From: Streptomyces rochei
GTDB lineage: Bacteria; Actinomycetota; Actinomycetes; Streptomycetales; Streptomycetaceae
Length of the DNA: 51,676 nucleotides
Direction of reading: 5' to 3'
NCBI GenBank assembly: GCA_002155895.1
Contig: MUMD01000207.1
Location: 1-51,676 of the forward strand
The notes under the pieces were generated by a model that was not told the origin of the DNA, did not search any database, and saw nothing but the letters and a program-made list of their open reading frames with translations. The translations under genes and the position numbers were made by a program. Shown here one piece after another: positions 41,759-50,358 of this stretch (positions are counted from its first letter, which is position 1; each line of letters opens with the position of its first letter).

Positions 41759-42400
41759 ATGTCAGTGATCCGACTCCTGGTGCTCGGCGCGGTCCGCCAG
41801 CACGGGCGGGCCCACGGCTACCAGGTGCGCAACGACCTGGAGTACTGGGGCGCGCACGAGTGGTCCAACGCCAAGCCCGGCTCGATCTACCACGCGCTCA
41901 AGCAGATGGCCAAGCAGGGCCTGCTGCTCGCGCACGAGATCGCCCCGTCGCCCGCCGGCGGCCCGCCGCGCACTGAGTACGAGATCACCGAGCAGGGCAC
42001 CGAGGAGTACTTCACTCTGCTGCGGGAGTCCCTGACCGCGTACGACCAGAAGCCCGACGTGCTCTCCGCCGGGCTCGGCCTCATGGTCGACCTCGGGCGC
42101 GAGGAGGTGCTCGGCCTCCTGGAGGAGCGGATCGGCGCCATCGAGAAGTGGCGCAGGTCCGTCACCGAGTACTACACGCCCGAGGAGGGCCCCGGGCAGC
42201 TCGGTCACATCGGCGAGATCATGAACTTCTGGGTGCACTCCGCCGACACCGGCGCGCAGTGGACCCGGGAGCTGGTCGAGCGCATCCGGGGCGGTGCGTA
42301 CACCTTCGCGGGGGAGGGGGAGCCGTTCGTCGGCGTCCTGGGCGAGGGCGAGGAGAACCCCTTCGGGGCCGGTGAGCCGCACCCCGGGGACCGAGGCTGA
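41759..42400 (+). CDS. PadR-family transcriptional regulator
   Basis: A 213-residue regulator. The winged HTH at residues 1-85 (SVIRLLVLGAVRQHGRAHGY, GSIYHALKQMAKQGLL, PRTEYEITEQGTEEYF) is typical of PadR. The helical C-terminal domain (about 95-185) is the dimerisation and ligand part, longer than in PadR-s1 proteins. It lies directly upstream of an ABC exporter on the same strand, with two matching palindromes between, so it probably represses the exporter until a drug-like ligand binds. Confidence 0.93.
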   Translation: MSVIRLLVLGAVRQHGRAHGYQVRNDLEYWGAHEWSNAKPGSIYHALKQMAKQGLLLAHEIAPSPAGGPPRTEYEITEQGTEEYFTLLRESLTAYDQKPDVLSAGLGLMVDLGREEVLGLLEERIGAIEKWRRSVTEYYTPEEGPGQLGHIGEIMNFWVHSADTGAQWTRELVERIRGGAYTFAGEGEPFVGVLGEGEENPFGAGEPHPGDRG

Positions 42401-42413
42401 GGAAGCCCTCAGC

Positions 42414-42477
42414 TAATCAAGTTTGACTAACCGAGTCGACGGGCATACCCTCCTCCGCTGGTAGTCAAGTTTGACTA
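42414..42477 (+). promoter_or_regulatory. PadR-type operator pair and ABC exporter promoter
   Basis: The palindrome TAATCAAGTTTGACTA (42414-42429) and a second, exact one TAGTCAAGTTTGACTA (42462-42477) flank the promoter. TTGACT (42423-42428) overlaps the first operator and TACCCT (42446-42451) lies 17 bp downstream. The second operator starts near +4. This is a textbook arrangement for repression of the downstream exporter. Confidence 0.85.
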
Positions 42478-42491
42478 ATTGGGGAGTCTCA

Positions 42492-43433
42492 GTGACCGAC
42501 GCGGCGATCACCGTCGAAGGAGCACGCAAGAGGTACGGCGACAAACACGCGCTGGACGGACTCGACCTCACGGTCGCGCGGGGCACGGTGCACGGCGTGC
42601 TGGGGCCGAACGGCGCGGGCAAGACCACCCTGGTCCGCGTCCTGTCCACCCTCCTTCGCCCGGACGCGGGCCGCGTCGAGGTGGCCGGCCACGACGTCGT
42701 CACCCGGGCGTACGACGTACGGCGGCGCATCGGCCTGCTCGGCCAGCACGCGGCGCTCGACGAGGAACTGGGCGGCCGGCAGAACCTGGAGATGTTCGGC
42801 CGCCTGCACCACCTGGGCGCCCGGCGGGCACGCGCGCGGGCCGACGAACTCCTGGCCCGCTTCGGACTCGCCGACACCGGCCGCAAACCGGTCAGCGCCT
42901 ACAGCGGCGGCATGCGGCGCCGGCTGGACCTGGCCGCGTCCCTCATCACCGAACCGGAGGTGCTCTTCCTGGACGAACCGACCACCGGCCTCGACCCGCG
43001 GGGCCGCGCCGAGGTGTGGTCCTCCGTCCGCACCCTGGTCGGCGGCGGCACCACGGTCCTGCTCACCACCCAGTACCTGGAGGAGGCCGACCAGCTCGCC
43101 GACCGCATCTCGGTCGTGGACGCCGGCCGGGTCGTCGCCGACGGCACGGCGGACGAGCTGAAGGCCGCCACCGGCGGCGACCGCGTCGACGTCGTCCTGC
43201 GCGACGCCGGTCAGCTCGGCGCCGCCCTCGCCCTGCTGCCGCTCACCGGCGCCCGCGTCGACGCCGACCGCCGGCTGCTCAGCGCGCCGGTCACCGACCG
43301 GATGGCGGCGCTCTCCGGTGTCGTACGGGCACTGGAGGAGGCCGGTCTGGAGGCCGAGGACGTGGCCCTGCGCCGCCCGACCCTGGACGAGGTCTTCCTG
43401 CACCTCACCGACCGCGCCGAGGAGGCCGTATGA
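42492..43433 (+). CDS. drug-type ABC transporter ATP-binding protein
   Basis: A 313-residue ATPase of the DrrA type. Walker [10 protein letters not shown], signature [15 protein letters not shown] (an SGGM variant of LSGGQ), Walker [15 protein letters not shown], and the H-loop region TTQYLEEAD are all present. The C-terminal DrrA-like domain ends in [12 protein letters not shown]. It powers export together with the membrane protein overlapping its end. GTG 42492 has GGGGAG upstream. It is under the PadR operator pair. Confidence 0.95.
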   Translation: MTDAAITVEGARKRYGDKHALDGLDLTVARGTVHGVLGPNGAGKTTLVRVLSTLLRPDAGRVEVAGHDVVTRAYDVRRRIGLLGQHAALDEELGGRQNLEMFGRLHHLGARRARARADELLARFGLADTGRKPVSAYSGGMRRRLDLAASLITEPEVLFLDEPTTGLDPRGRAEVWSSVRTLVGGGTTVLLTTQYLEEADQLADRISVVDAGRVVADGTADELKAATGGDRVDVVLRDAGQLGAALALLPLTGARVDADRRLLSAPVTDRMAALSGVVRALEEAGLEAEDVALRRPTLDEVFLHLTDRAEEAV

Positions 43434-44209
43434 GCGACAGCGCGCACGCCACGTCCTACGCCCTGACCGACTCCTGGACCATGACCCGCCGCGAGCTGGC
43501 CCGCTGGGCGCGGCAGCCGGTCGCGGTGGCCGTCAATCTGGCCTTCCCGGTCATGATGCTGCTGATGTTCGGCTACCTGGTCGGCGGCGGCCGGGGGGTG
43601 AGCGGGGACTACCTCGACTACCTGATCCCCGGGATGCTGGCCCTCACCATGGCCTTCGGCCTGGAGGGCACCATGGTCGCCGTCACCCGTGACCTGGAGA
43701 GGGGCGTCGTCGACCGCTTCCGCTCGCTGCCCATGACCAACGGCGCGATACTGGTGGGCCGCTCGGCCGCCGACATGCTCCAGTCGGTGCTCGGCCTCGC
43801 GGTCCTGCTCGCCGTCGGGTACGCGCTCGGCTGGCGGGCGCACGGGAGCGCCGGTGCCTTCCTGGGCGCGGTGGGCCTGCTCCTGCTCTTCCGGTTCGCG
43901 ATGCTGTGGGTCGGCATCCACCTGGCGCTGGTCGCGGGGAAGCCGGAGATGGTGCAGGCGGTGCAGATCCTGGTCTGGCCGGTCGGCTTCCTCTCCAACG
44001 CCTTCGCCGCCCCCGAGGCGATGCCGGGCTGGCTGGGCACGCTCGTCCAGTGGAACCCGATGTCCCAGACCGCCACCGCCGTGCGCGACCTGTTCGGCAG
44101 CCCCGGCGGCGAGAGCGGCCACGTGGGGGCGGCGGTGGTGTGGCCGCTGGTCATCCTGGCGGTGTTCTTCCCGCTGGCGGTGCGCCGCTTCGCCCGGCTG
44201 AGCCGGTGA
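43430..44209 (+). CDS. ABC-2 type permease (DrrB-like)
   Basis: A 259-residue membrane protein with six predicted helices. The ATG overlaps the ATPase stop (ATGA). The ABC-2 features [40 protein letters not shown] and [15 protein letters not shown] match DrrB and other antibiotic-resistance exporters. It forms the translocation path for the ATPase encoded upstream. Substrate unknown; PadR control suggests an amphiphilic or aromatic compound. Confidence 0.94.
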   Translation: MSDSAHATSYALTDSWTMTRRELARWARQPVAVAVNLAFPVMMLLMFGYLVGGGRGVSGDYLDYLIPGMLALTMAFGLEGTMVAVTRDLERGVVDRFRSLPMTNGAILVGRSAADMLQSVLGLAVLLAVGYALGWRAHGSAGAFLGAVGLLLLFRFAMLWVGIHLALVAGKPEMVQAVQILVWPVGFLSNAFAAPEAMPGWLGTLVQWNPMSQTATAVRDLFGSPGGESGHVGAAVVWPLVILAVFFPLAVRRFARLSR

Positions 44210-44217
44210 TCGCGGCC

Positions 44218-45642
44218 TCAGTGGTGGAAACCGGTGGCCGCGCCCTTGTCCCGGGTCAGCGGGTGCGGCTGCCGGCGCAGCTCCGGCAGCAGCCGCTCCA
44301 GCTCCTGGACCAGCAGGTCCGCCATGTCGGCCGAGAAGCCGTTGCGGCACACCACACGCAGCACGGACAGGTCCTGGCGGTGCGGCGGGAAGGTGTACGC
44401 GGGCACCAGCCAGCCGCCCTCCCGCAGCCGCCGTGAGACGTCGAACACGTCGTACGCCGTCACGTCGTCCGCCGTGGTGAACGCGAACACCGGCAGCTGG
44501 TCGCCGCGGGTCAGCAGCCGGAAGTCGCCGAGCGCCGCCACCCGCTCGGCGAGCCCCCGCGCGATGTCCCGCGACGCCTGCTGCACCGCCCGGTAGCCCT
44601 CCCGGCCCAGCCGCAGGAAGGTGTAGTACTGCGCGACCACCTGCGCGCCGGGCCGGGAGAAGTTCAGCGCGAAGGTCGGCATGTCGCCGCCCAGGTAGTT
44701 GACCCGGAAGACCAGCTCCTCGGGGAGCGCGTCCGCGTCCCGCCACAGGGCCCAGCCGACGCCCGGGTAGACGAGTCCGTACTTGTGCCCCGAGGTGTTG
44801 ATGGAGGCGACCCGCGGCAGCCGGAAGTCCCACACCAGCTCCTCGTCCAGGAAGGGCGCGACCATGCCGCCGGAGGCCCCGTCGACGTGCACCGGGACGT
44901 CGAGGCCGGTCCGGTCCTGGAGGGCGTCCAGGGCGGCGCACAGGTCGGCGATCGGCTCGTAGGACCCGTCGAAGGTGGAGCCGAGGATGCCGACGACCCC
45001 GATCGTGTTCTCGTCGCACAGCTCGGCCGCGGCCTGCGGGTCGAGGTGGAAGCGGTCGCCCTCCATGGGGACCTGCCGCGCCTCCACCTCCCAGAAGTTG
45101 CAGAACTTCTCCCAGCAGACCTGGACGTTGACGCCCATCACCAGATTGGGCCGGGCGTCCTTCGCCGGGTACCGGTCGGCGTTGCGCAGCGCCCAGCGCC
45201 GTTTCAGCGCCATCCCGGCCAGCATGCACGCCTCGCTCGACCCGGTCGTCGAGCAGCCCACGGCCGCCGACGGGTCCGGCGCGTGCCAGAGGTCGGCGAG
45301 CATCGCCACACAGCGCCGCTCCAGCTCGGCGGTGCGCGGGTACTCGTCCTTGTCGATCATGTTCTTGTCGCGGCACTCGCTCATCAGGACCCCGGCCTGG
45401 GGCTCCATCCAGGTGGTGACGAAGGTGGCCAGGTTGAGGCGCGCGTTGCCGTCCAGCATCAGCTCGTCGTGGACCAGCCGGTACGCGGTCTGGGGCGGCA
45501 GCGGGGTGTCGGGGAGGCGGTGCGTGGGCGGGGCCTCGGTCATGCCGCCGAGGGGATTGGTCGCGCCGTGGAACGGGTTGACGGCGAGCCGCCGCCGGTC
45601 ATGGTCGTCCTGGGACGCGTGGGGGCCCTGGTGCAGTGGCAT
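44218..45642 (-). CDS. gadB: glutamate decarboxylase
   Basis: A 474-residue PLP enzyme of group II decarboxylases. It converts glutamate to GABA and CO2, consuming a proton. The PLP lysine is Lys287 in SINTSGHKYGLVYPG. DVPVHVDGASGG supplies the Asp that contacts the pyridine ring, and TTGSSEACML binds the phosphate. Length and N-terminus (LPPQTAYRLVHDELMLDGNARLN region) match GadA/GadB. ATG 45642 is used. No glutamate/GABA antiporter gene is beside it, so acid resistance versus GABA catabolism cannot be decided. It converges with the ABC permease, 8 bp apart. Confidence 0.94.
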   Translation of the reverse strand: MPLHQGPHASQDDHDRRRLAVNPFHGATNPLGGMTEAPPTHRLPDTPLPPQTAYRLVHDELMLDGNARLNLATFVTTWMEPQAGVLMSECRDKNMIDKDEYPRTAELERRCVAMLADLWHAPDPSAAVGCSTTGSSEACMLAGMALKRRWALRNADRYPAKDARPNLVMGVNVQVCWEKFCNFWEVEARQVPMEGDRFHLDPQAAAELCDENTIGVVGILGSTFDGSYEPIADLCAALDALQDRTGLDVPVHVDGASGGMVAPFLDEELVWDFRLPRVASINTSGHKYGLVYPGVGWALWRDADALPEELVFRVNYLGGDMPTFALNFSRPGAQVVAQYYTFLRLGREGYRAVQQASRDIARGLAERVAALGDFRLLTRGDQLPVFAFTTADDVTAYDVFDVSRRLREGGWLVPAYTFPPHRQDLSVLRVVCRNGFSADMADLLVQELERLLPELRRQPHPLTRDKGAATGFHH

Positions 45643-45684
45643 GCAGTCGACGGTAGGTCCGGGTACCGGCCCCCGCACGCGGGC

Positions 45685-45715
45685 TTGCACCTCACGTCGC
45701 GTGAGGCGGCAGCGT
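45685..45715 (+). promoter_or_regulatory. tipA promoter with MerR-type operator
   Basis: TTGCAC (45685-45690) and CAGCGT (45710-45715) are separated by 19 bp, the overlong spacing of MerR-activated promoters. The spacer holds the inverted repeat CCTCACG-TCG-CGTGAGG (45690-45706). This nearly matches the thiostrepton-inducible tipA promoter of S. lividans (from memory). Confidence 0.9.
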
Positions 45716-45741
45716 GGAGGGCGTCAGAGAAGGGAGCGGAA

Positions 45742-46503
45742 GTGAGCTACTCCGTGGGACAGGTGGCCGGCTTCGCCGGAGTGACGGTGCGCACCCTGCA
45801 CCACTACGACGACATCGGCCTGCTCGTACCCAGCGAGCGCAGCCGCGCGGGCCACCGGCGCTACAACGACGCCGACCTCGACCGGCTGCAGCAGATCCTG
45901 TTCTACCGGGAGCTGGGCTTTCCGCTCGACGAGGTCGCCGTTCTGCTCGACGACCCGGACGCGGACCCGCGTGCGCACCTGCGACGCCAGCACGAGCTGC
46001 TGACCGCCCGGATCGAGAAGCTGGAGAAGATGGCGGCGGCCGTGGAGCACGCCATGGAGGCACGCAGCATGGGCATCAACCTCACGCCCGAGGAGAAGTT
46101 CGAGGTCTTCGGCGACTTCGACCCCGATCAGTACGAGGAGGAGGTCCGGGAGCGCTGGGGCGACACCGACGCCTACCGCCAGTCCAAGGAGAAGACCGCC
46201 TCGTACACCAAGGAGGACTGGCAGCGCGTCCAGGACGAGGCCGACGCCCTCACCCGGCGCTTCGTCGCCCTGATGGAGGCCGGCGAGCCCGCCGACTCCG
46301 AGGCGGCCATGGACGTCGCCGAGGACCACCGGCAGGGCATCGCCCGCAACCACTACGACTGCGGCTACGAGATGCACACGTGCCTGGGCGAGATGTACGT
46401 CTCGGACGAACGTTTCACGCGAAACATCGACGCCGCCAAGCCGGGGCTCGCCGCGTACATGCGCGACGCGATCCTCGCCAACGCCGTCCGGCACACCTCC
46501 TGA
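45742..46503 (+). CDS. tipA: TipA, thiopeptide-sensing MerR-family activator (TipAL)
   Basis: A 253-residue protein, the length of S. lividans TipAL. Residues 1-75 are the MerR HTH and wing (VGQVAGFAGVTVRTLHHYDD), residues about 76-109 the dimer helix, and residues 110-253 the antibiotic-binding domain. Cys207 and Cys214 (DCGYEMHTC) match the known positions; Cys214 is the residue that covalently traps thiostrepton-like drugs. An internal ATG at 46069 (Met110) corresponds to the TipAS start. GTG 45742 follows GGGAGCGGA. It activates its own promoter on drug binding. Confidence 0.97.
   Translation: MSYSVGQVAGFAGVTVRTLHHYDDIGLLVPSERSRAGHRRYNDADLDRLQQILFYRELGFPLDEVAVLLDDPDADPRAHLRRQHELLTARIEKLEKMAAAVEHAMEARSMGINLTPEEKFEVFGDFDPDQYEEEVRERWGDTDAYRQSKEKTASYTKEDWQRVQDEADALTRRFVALMEAGEPADSEAAMDVAEDHRQGIARNHYDCGYEMHTCLGEMYVSDERFTRNIDAAKPGLAAYMRDAILANAVRHTS
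46069..46503 (+). CDS. TipAS, internal-start antibiotic-binding domain
   Basis: The in-frame ATG at 46069 starts MGINLTPEEKFEVFGDF, 144 residues. In S. lividans the short form is made in excess from this internal start and sequesters thiopeptides, modulating TipAL. An upstream GGAGG near 46056-46060 could drive initiation. That it is made here is inferred from homology. Confidence 0.7.
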   Translation: MGINLTPEEKFEVFGDFDPDQYEEEVRERWGDTDAYRQSKEKTASYTKEDWQRVQDEADALTRRFVALMEAGEPADSEAAMDVAEDHRQGIARNHYDCGYEMHTCLGEMYVSDERFTRNIDAAKPGLAAYMRDAILANAVRHTS

Positions 46504-46548
46504 GCGGTGGTCGTGGCCCGGGTCTCACTCCCGGGCCACGACCACCGC
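46504..46548. terminator. bidirectional terminator of tipA and ybjQ-like gene
   Basis: A perfect 19-bp stem (46504-46522 with 46530-46548) and 7-nt loop begin right after the tipA stop. The right arm lies inside the last codons of the convergent YbjQ-family gene. Confidence 0.9.
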
Positions 46549-46890
46549 CGTCCCGTACGCGCACACCTCGGTGCCCACGTCCGCCGCCTCCGTCACGTCG
46601 AAGCGGAACGCCAGCACGGCGTTGGCCCCGCGCGCACGGGCCTGCTCGACCAGCCGCTCCATCGCCTGGTTCCGGGTCTCCACCAGCGTCTTCGTGAGTC
46701 CGCGCAGCTCACCGCCGACCAGTGACTTCAGCCCGGCGCCGATCTGGCTCCCCAGGTGCCGGGAGCGCACGGTCAGCCCGAAGACCTCCCCGAGCACCTC
46801 CTGCACCCGGTAGCCCGGCAGGTCGTTCGTGGTCACGACGAGCACCTCGGGTCGAGGCCCCTGTCCGCCGCCGTATTCTTCAATACCCAT
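46525..46890 (-). CDS. YbjQ/UPF0145 family protein
   Basis: A 121-residue protein of the YbjQ (heavy-metal-binding-like, UPF0145) family: LVVTTNDLPGYRVQEVLGEV, VRSRHLGSQIGAGLKSLVGG, ARARGANAVLAFRFD. The fold forms pentamers; its function is not settled. It has an N-terminal extension of about 12 residues before the domain. ATG 46890 is assigned. The last codons overlap the shared terminator hairpin with tipA, an unusual compaction. Confidence 0.9.
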   Translation of the reverse strand: MGIEEYGGGQGPRPEVLVVTTNDLPGYRVQEVLGEVFGLTVRSRHLGSQIGAGLKSLVGGELRGLTKTLVETRNQAMERLVEQARARGANAVLAFRFDVTEAADVGTEVCAYGTAVVVARE

Positions 46891-47022
46891 GGTTCTCAGG
46901 CTTCCCCGGGCGAGGGCACAGTGCACCCCGAGGAACCCCTTGGAACCTGGAACCCGACGGCTGCGTTGTACGTTTGGGCAGCCAGGTCCCGCCCGCCCCC
47001 CAGCAGCAGGAGCCACAATCCC

Positions 47023-47922
47023 GTGACCACGCTTGCGCTCGGCCCCGAGTGGCTGAGCCCGGACTACCTGATCGAGACGTTCGCTCTGCCGGGCATCCTG
47101 CTCATCGTCTTCGCCGAGTCCGGACTCTTCGCGTTCCTGCCCGGTGACTCGCTGCTGTTCACCGCGGGGCTCTTCGTCGCCCAGGGCGAGTACATCAGCC
47201 AGCCGCTGTGGCTGGTGTGCACCCTGATCGTGCTGGCCGCCGTCATCGGCGACCAAGTGGGCTACATGATCGGGAAGTTCCTCGGTCCCAAGCTCTTCAA
47301 CCGTCCGAACTCCAAGCTCTTCAAACAGGAGAACCTGGACAAGGCCCACGAGTTCATGGAGAAGTACGGGCCCAAGGCGATCGTCCTGGCCCGCTTCGTG
47401 CCGATCGTGCGCACCTTCGCCCCCATCGTGGCGGGCGCCGGCCGCATGCAGTACCGCACCTTCCTCACGTACAACGTCATCGGTGGTGTGGCCTGGGGCA
47501 CGGGCGTCACCCTGGCGGGCTACTGGCTCGGCCAGATCGAGTTCATCCGGACCAACGTCGAGCCCATCCTCGTCCTGATCGTCGTCGTCTCGGTCGTCCC
47601 GATCGCCGTCGAGTACCTGCGCGAGCGCAGGAAGAAGAAGCAGGCCCCGGCGGGCCGTCCCCCGGCGCCCCAGGTCCAGCAGCCGCAGCCCTCGTACCCG
47701 GTGATGGACGACGCCACCACCCAGCTCCGCAGGGTGGACCCGTACCAGCAGCCGCAGCAGTACCAGCCGCAGCCGCAGTCGCCGCAGCAGTACCAAGCGC
47801 AGCCGCAGTCGCCGCAGCAGTACCAGCAGCCCCCGCAGTACCAGGAGCCGTACGCCCCGCAGTACCCGCAGCAGGATTACGGCCGGCAGGGCGGCCAGTA
47901 CCCGTACAACCAGGGGAACTGA
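47023..47922 (+). CDS. DedA-family membrane protein with Gln/Pro/Tyr-rich tail
   Basis: A 299-residue protein. Residues about 15-205 are a DedA/SNARE-associated domain with four to five membrane segments, including ESGLFAFLPGDSLLFTAG, the conserved RFVPIVRTFAPIVAGAGRM, and the GVAWGTG motif. DedA proteins include undecaprenyl-phosphate and phospholipid flippases, so lipid carrier recycling is a possible role. Residues 205-299 are a cytoplasmic low-complexity tail rich in PQQYQ repeats. GTG 47023 has GGAG 10 nt upstream. Confidence 0.92.
   Translation: MTTLALGPEWLSPDYLIETFALPGILLIVFAESGLFAFLPGDSLLFTAGLFVAQGEYISQPLWLVCTLIVLAAVIGDQVGYMIGKFLGPKLFNRPNSKLFKQENLDKAHEFMEKYGPKAIVLARFVPIVRTFAPIVAGAGRMQYRTFLTYNVIGGVAWGTGVTLAGYWLGQIEFIRTNVEPILVLIVVVSVVPIAVEYLRERRKKKQAPAGRPPAPQVQQPQPSYPVMDDATTQLRRVDPYQQPQQYQPQPQSPQQYQAQPQSPQQYQQPPQYQEPYAPQYPQQDYGRQGGQYPYNQGN
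47758..47832 (+). repeat. 30-bp coding repeats (PQPQSPQQYQ) in DedA tail
   Basis: Two near-identical 30-bp units encoding QYQPQPQSPQ and QYQAQPQSPQ are followed by a partial third. Confidence 0.75.
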
Positions 47923-47947
47923 GCCACCCCGGCTCGCCGGCCCGGCG

Positions 47948-49654
47948 CTAGAACCCCCGCGTCCGCTTTGCCGCCCGCCTGCCCGCCGCACTCGCCGCGC
48001 CGGGCACCCGCAGGAAGAGCCGCGAGATCTCCCCACCGAGATTCACCCCGATGGCGATGGCCATGGCGAGGGCCACCGCCGTCGACAGGTACACCAGCCC
48101 CCGGTCGACCTCGCTCTGCGCGATCGCCAGCAGGCCGAAGTACGTCGCGGAACCGGGCAGCAGCGGCCCGATCGCCGCGGTCGTGTACGGCAGCGCCGAC
48201 GCGAACCGGTACCGGGACATCAGCTGCCCGAACAGCCCCACCAGCCCCGCCGCTGCGGCCGTGGAGGCCACCGGCGAGATGTCGCCGACGAGGTGCATGG
48301 CGCCGTACACGCTCCAGGCGACGCCCCCGTTCAGGGTCACCGCCAGCACGGTGGACCGTTCCTGCTGGAGCAGGATCGCGAAGGCCAGCGACAGCAGCAT
48401 CGACGCGCCGATCTGCACGAGCGGCTCGTCGCCGGTGCCCAGCTGGGCGTCCGGATTCAGCTCGGCGCCCAGCTGGACGCCGAAGTACAGCACCACCAGC
48501 ACCCCGGCGACGATGCTGACGAAGAAGTACATGACCTCCAGCAGGCGTGCCGCGGCGGTGATGTAGAAGCCGGTCAGGCCGTCCTGCACCCCGGCGACCA
48601 GCGCCCGCCCGGGCAGCAGCGCGAAGAGACCACCGGTGATCACCGCCGACGCCTTCACGTCGACGTGGATCAGCGTGAGCACGATCCCCATCGCGGCCGG
48701 CGGCATGGCGGCCACCGCGAACTGGTAGAACTCCGGCAGCCCGCGCCCGGCGCAGAGCCAGGCGAGCCGGTCGCCCAGCATCGAGCCCAGCATGGCCGCG
48801 ACGAACACCGTCAGACCACCGCCGACCAGCACCGACGCCGCGCCCGCCAGCAGGCCGCTGGCCGTGGTCAGCACCCAGGTGGGGTACGGATGCCGGTTGC
48901 GGCGGATCTCCGCGAGACGCCGGTACGCCTCCTCCAGGGAGATGTGCGTGTCCGGGTCGCTGAGGTCGTCCACCAGATGGAACACGGCCGCGAGCCGGGT
49001 GTAGTCGGTGCCCCGGCGGCGTACCGTCCGCGAGGCCGTCACCGGGTCCTCGACCAGGGACGGCTGGTGGGAGATCGACAGCAGGGTGAAGGTGACGTTC
49101 GGCTCGCAGCGGTCCAGGCCGTAGGAGCGGCAGACCGCGAACATCGCCGCCTCCACGTCCTCGGCGCCCTCGCCGCCCGCCAGCAGCAGTTCCCCGATGC
49201 GCAGCGTCAGGTCGAGCACGCGCGGCACGGCGGGGCCGGTGTCGTCGTCGTGCTTCTGGGAGGGTTCGGGCGCGGGCCGGTCGGCCACCGGCATGCGCAG
49301 CATGGCGCGCATCCGGTCCTGCCAGGGCACGTCCGTCAGGTTCACCGCCGGGAAGCCGCTCGCCGGGGTGAAGGCGGCCGGCGACCACGCGTGGTGCGTG
49401 CTCGGCATGCTGAACGCCGAGCCCTCGGTCTCCGCGGGCGCCCCCGTCGGCGCGTCCAGCCCCTCGGGCAGTGCGAACTCCGAGGTCGTCTCGGACTCCG
49501 AGCCGGTGCTCCGGGGGACCGCCAGGCCCTGCGGGATCTCGAACTCGGACGTCGTCGACGATTCACCGTCGATCGACGCCGCGACCCCGCTGGGCGGCCG
49601 GAAGGCACTGCGCGCCTCGTCCGACTGCGGCTTGCGGTCCTCCGCCTCCGTCAC
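47948..49654 (-). CDS. ThrE/DUF1212-family amino acid exporter
   Basis: About 568 residues. The N-terminal 140 are Ser/Thr/Glu/Pro-rich and presumably cytoplasmic. The ThrE (DUF1212) hydrophilic domain follows (VLDLTLRIGELLLAGGEGAEDVEAAM, YGLDRCEPNVTFTLLSIS), then two blocks of five membrane helices (ThrE and ThrE_2). The C. glutamicum homologue exports threonine and serine. GTG 49654 with GGGAG 10 nt upstream is preferred; GTG 49687 lies only 2 nt from its SD-like AGGAGG. The TM blocks are joined by RLLEVMYFFVSIVAGV. Substrate is inferred. Confidence 0.9.
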   Translation of the reverse strand: MTEAEDRKPQSDEARSAFRPPSGVAASIDGESSTTSEFEIPQGLAVPRSTGSESETTSEFALPEGLDAPTGAPAETEGSAFSMPSTHHAWSPAAFTPASGFPAVNLTDVPWQDRMRAMLRMPVADRPAPEPSQKHDDDTGPAVPRVLDLTLRIGELLLAGGEGAEDVEAAMFAVCRSYGLDRCEPNVTFTLLSISHQPSLVEDPVTASRTVRRRGTDYTRLAAVFHLVDDLSDPDTHISLEEAYRRLAEIRRNRHPYPTWVLTTASGLLAGAASVLVGGGLTVFVAAMLGSMLGDRLAWLCAGRGLPEFYQFAVAAMPPAAMGIVLTLIHVDVKASAVITGGLFALLPGRALVAGVQDGLTGFYITAAARLLEVMYFFVSIVAGVLVVLYFGVQLGAELNPDAQLGTGDEPLVQIGASMLLSLAFAILLQQERSTVLAVTLNGGVAWSVYGAMHLVGDISPVASTAAAAGLVGLFGQLMSRYRFASALPYTTAAIGPLLPGSATYFGLLAIAQSEVDRGLVYLSTAVALAMAIAIGVNLGGEISRLFLRVPGAASAAGRRAAKRTRGF

Positions 49655-49720
49655 CTGCGCAACGCTCCCTGAGCCCTCGTACGACACACCCTCCTGTAGC
49701 CCTCAGTATGCGCACCCAAA

Positions 49721-49760
49721 CGTGAACGGGCCGCACGCGCACGCGTGCGGCCCGTTCACG
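49721..49760 (-). terminator. ppa terminator
   Basis: A perfect 19-bp stem (49721-49739 with 49742-49760) with a minimal loop, 22 bp beyond the ppa stop on the minus strand and about 65 bp before the ThrE-type gene, insulating the two. Confidence 0.9.
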
Positions 49761-49781
49761 TTCGGGACTCAGGAGGCGTGC

Positions 49782-50273
49782 TCAGTGGCCGCCCTGCTCC
49801 TTGAAACGCTTGTAGGAGCGCTCGATCTCGGCCTCGGCGTCGGTGCGGCCGACCCAGTTGGCGCCCTCGACGGACTTGCCGGGCTCCAGGTCCTTGTAGA
49901 CCTCGAAGAAGTGCTGGATCTCCAGGCGGTCGAACTCCGAGACGTGGTGGATGTCACGCAGGTGCTCCACACGCGGGTCGGTCGACGGGACGCACAGCAG
50001 CTTGTCGTCGCCGCCGGCCTCGTCCGTCATCCGGAACATGCCGATCGCGCGGCAGCGGATCAGGCAGCCCGGGAACGTCGGCTCGTCCAGGATGACCAGC
50101 GCGTCCAGCGGGTCGCCGTCCTCGCCGAGGGTGTTCTCGACGAAGCCGTAGTCGGTCGGGTAGGCGGTCGAGGTGAACAGGCGGCGGTCCAGGCGGATAC
50201 GACCGGTCTCGTGGTCCACCTCGTACTTGTTCCGCGAACCCTTCGGGATCTCGATCGTGACGTCGAACTCCAC
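49782..50273 (-). CDS. ppa: soluble inorganic pyrophosphatase
   Basis: A 163-residue family I pyrophosphatase. It hydrolyses PPi to phosphate and drives biosynthesis. Active-site features include [36 protein letters not shown] with the metal-binding Asp residues, and VPSTDPR. GTG 50273 is chosen because GGAGGA lies 7 nt upstream and the 163-residue length suits bacterial family I enzymes; the ATG at 50288 would place this SD inside the gene. It is divergent from the carboxypeptidase. Confidence 0.96.
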   Translation of the reverse strand: MEFDVTIEIPKGSRNKYEVDHETGRIRLDRRLFTSTAYPTDYGFVENTLGEDGDPLDALVILDEPTFPGCLIRCRAIGMFRMTDEAGGDDKLLCVPSTDPRVEHLRDIHHVSEFDRLEIQHFFEVYKDLEPGKSVEGANWVGRTDAEAEIERSYKRFKEQGGH

Positions 50274-50358
50274 CGGACGCTCCTCCATGATCAGCACATA
50301 GTTCTGGTGGTTAAGTGTCCCTCACGCAGGTGTGTGATCGCGAAAGGGGCTGGTGACG

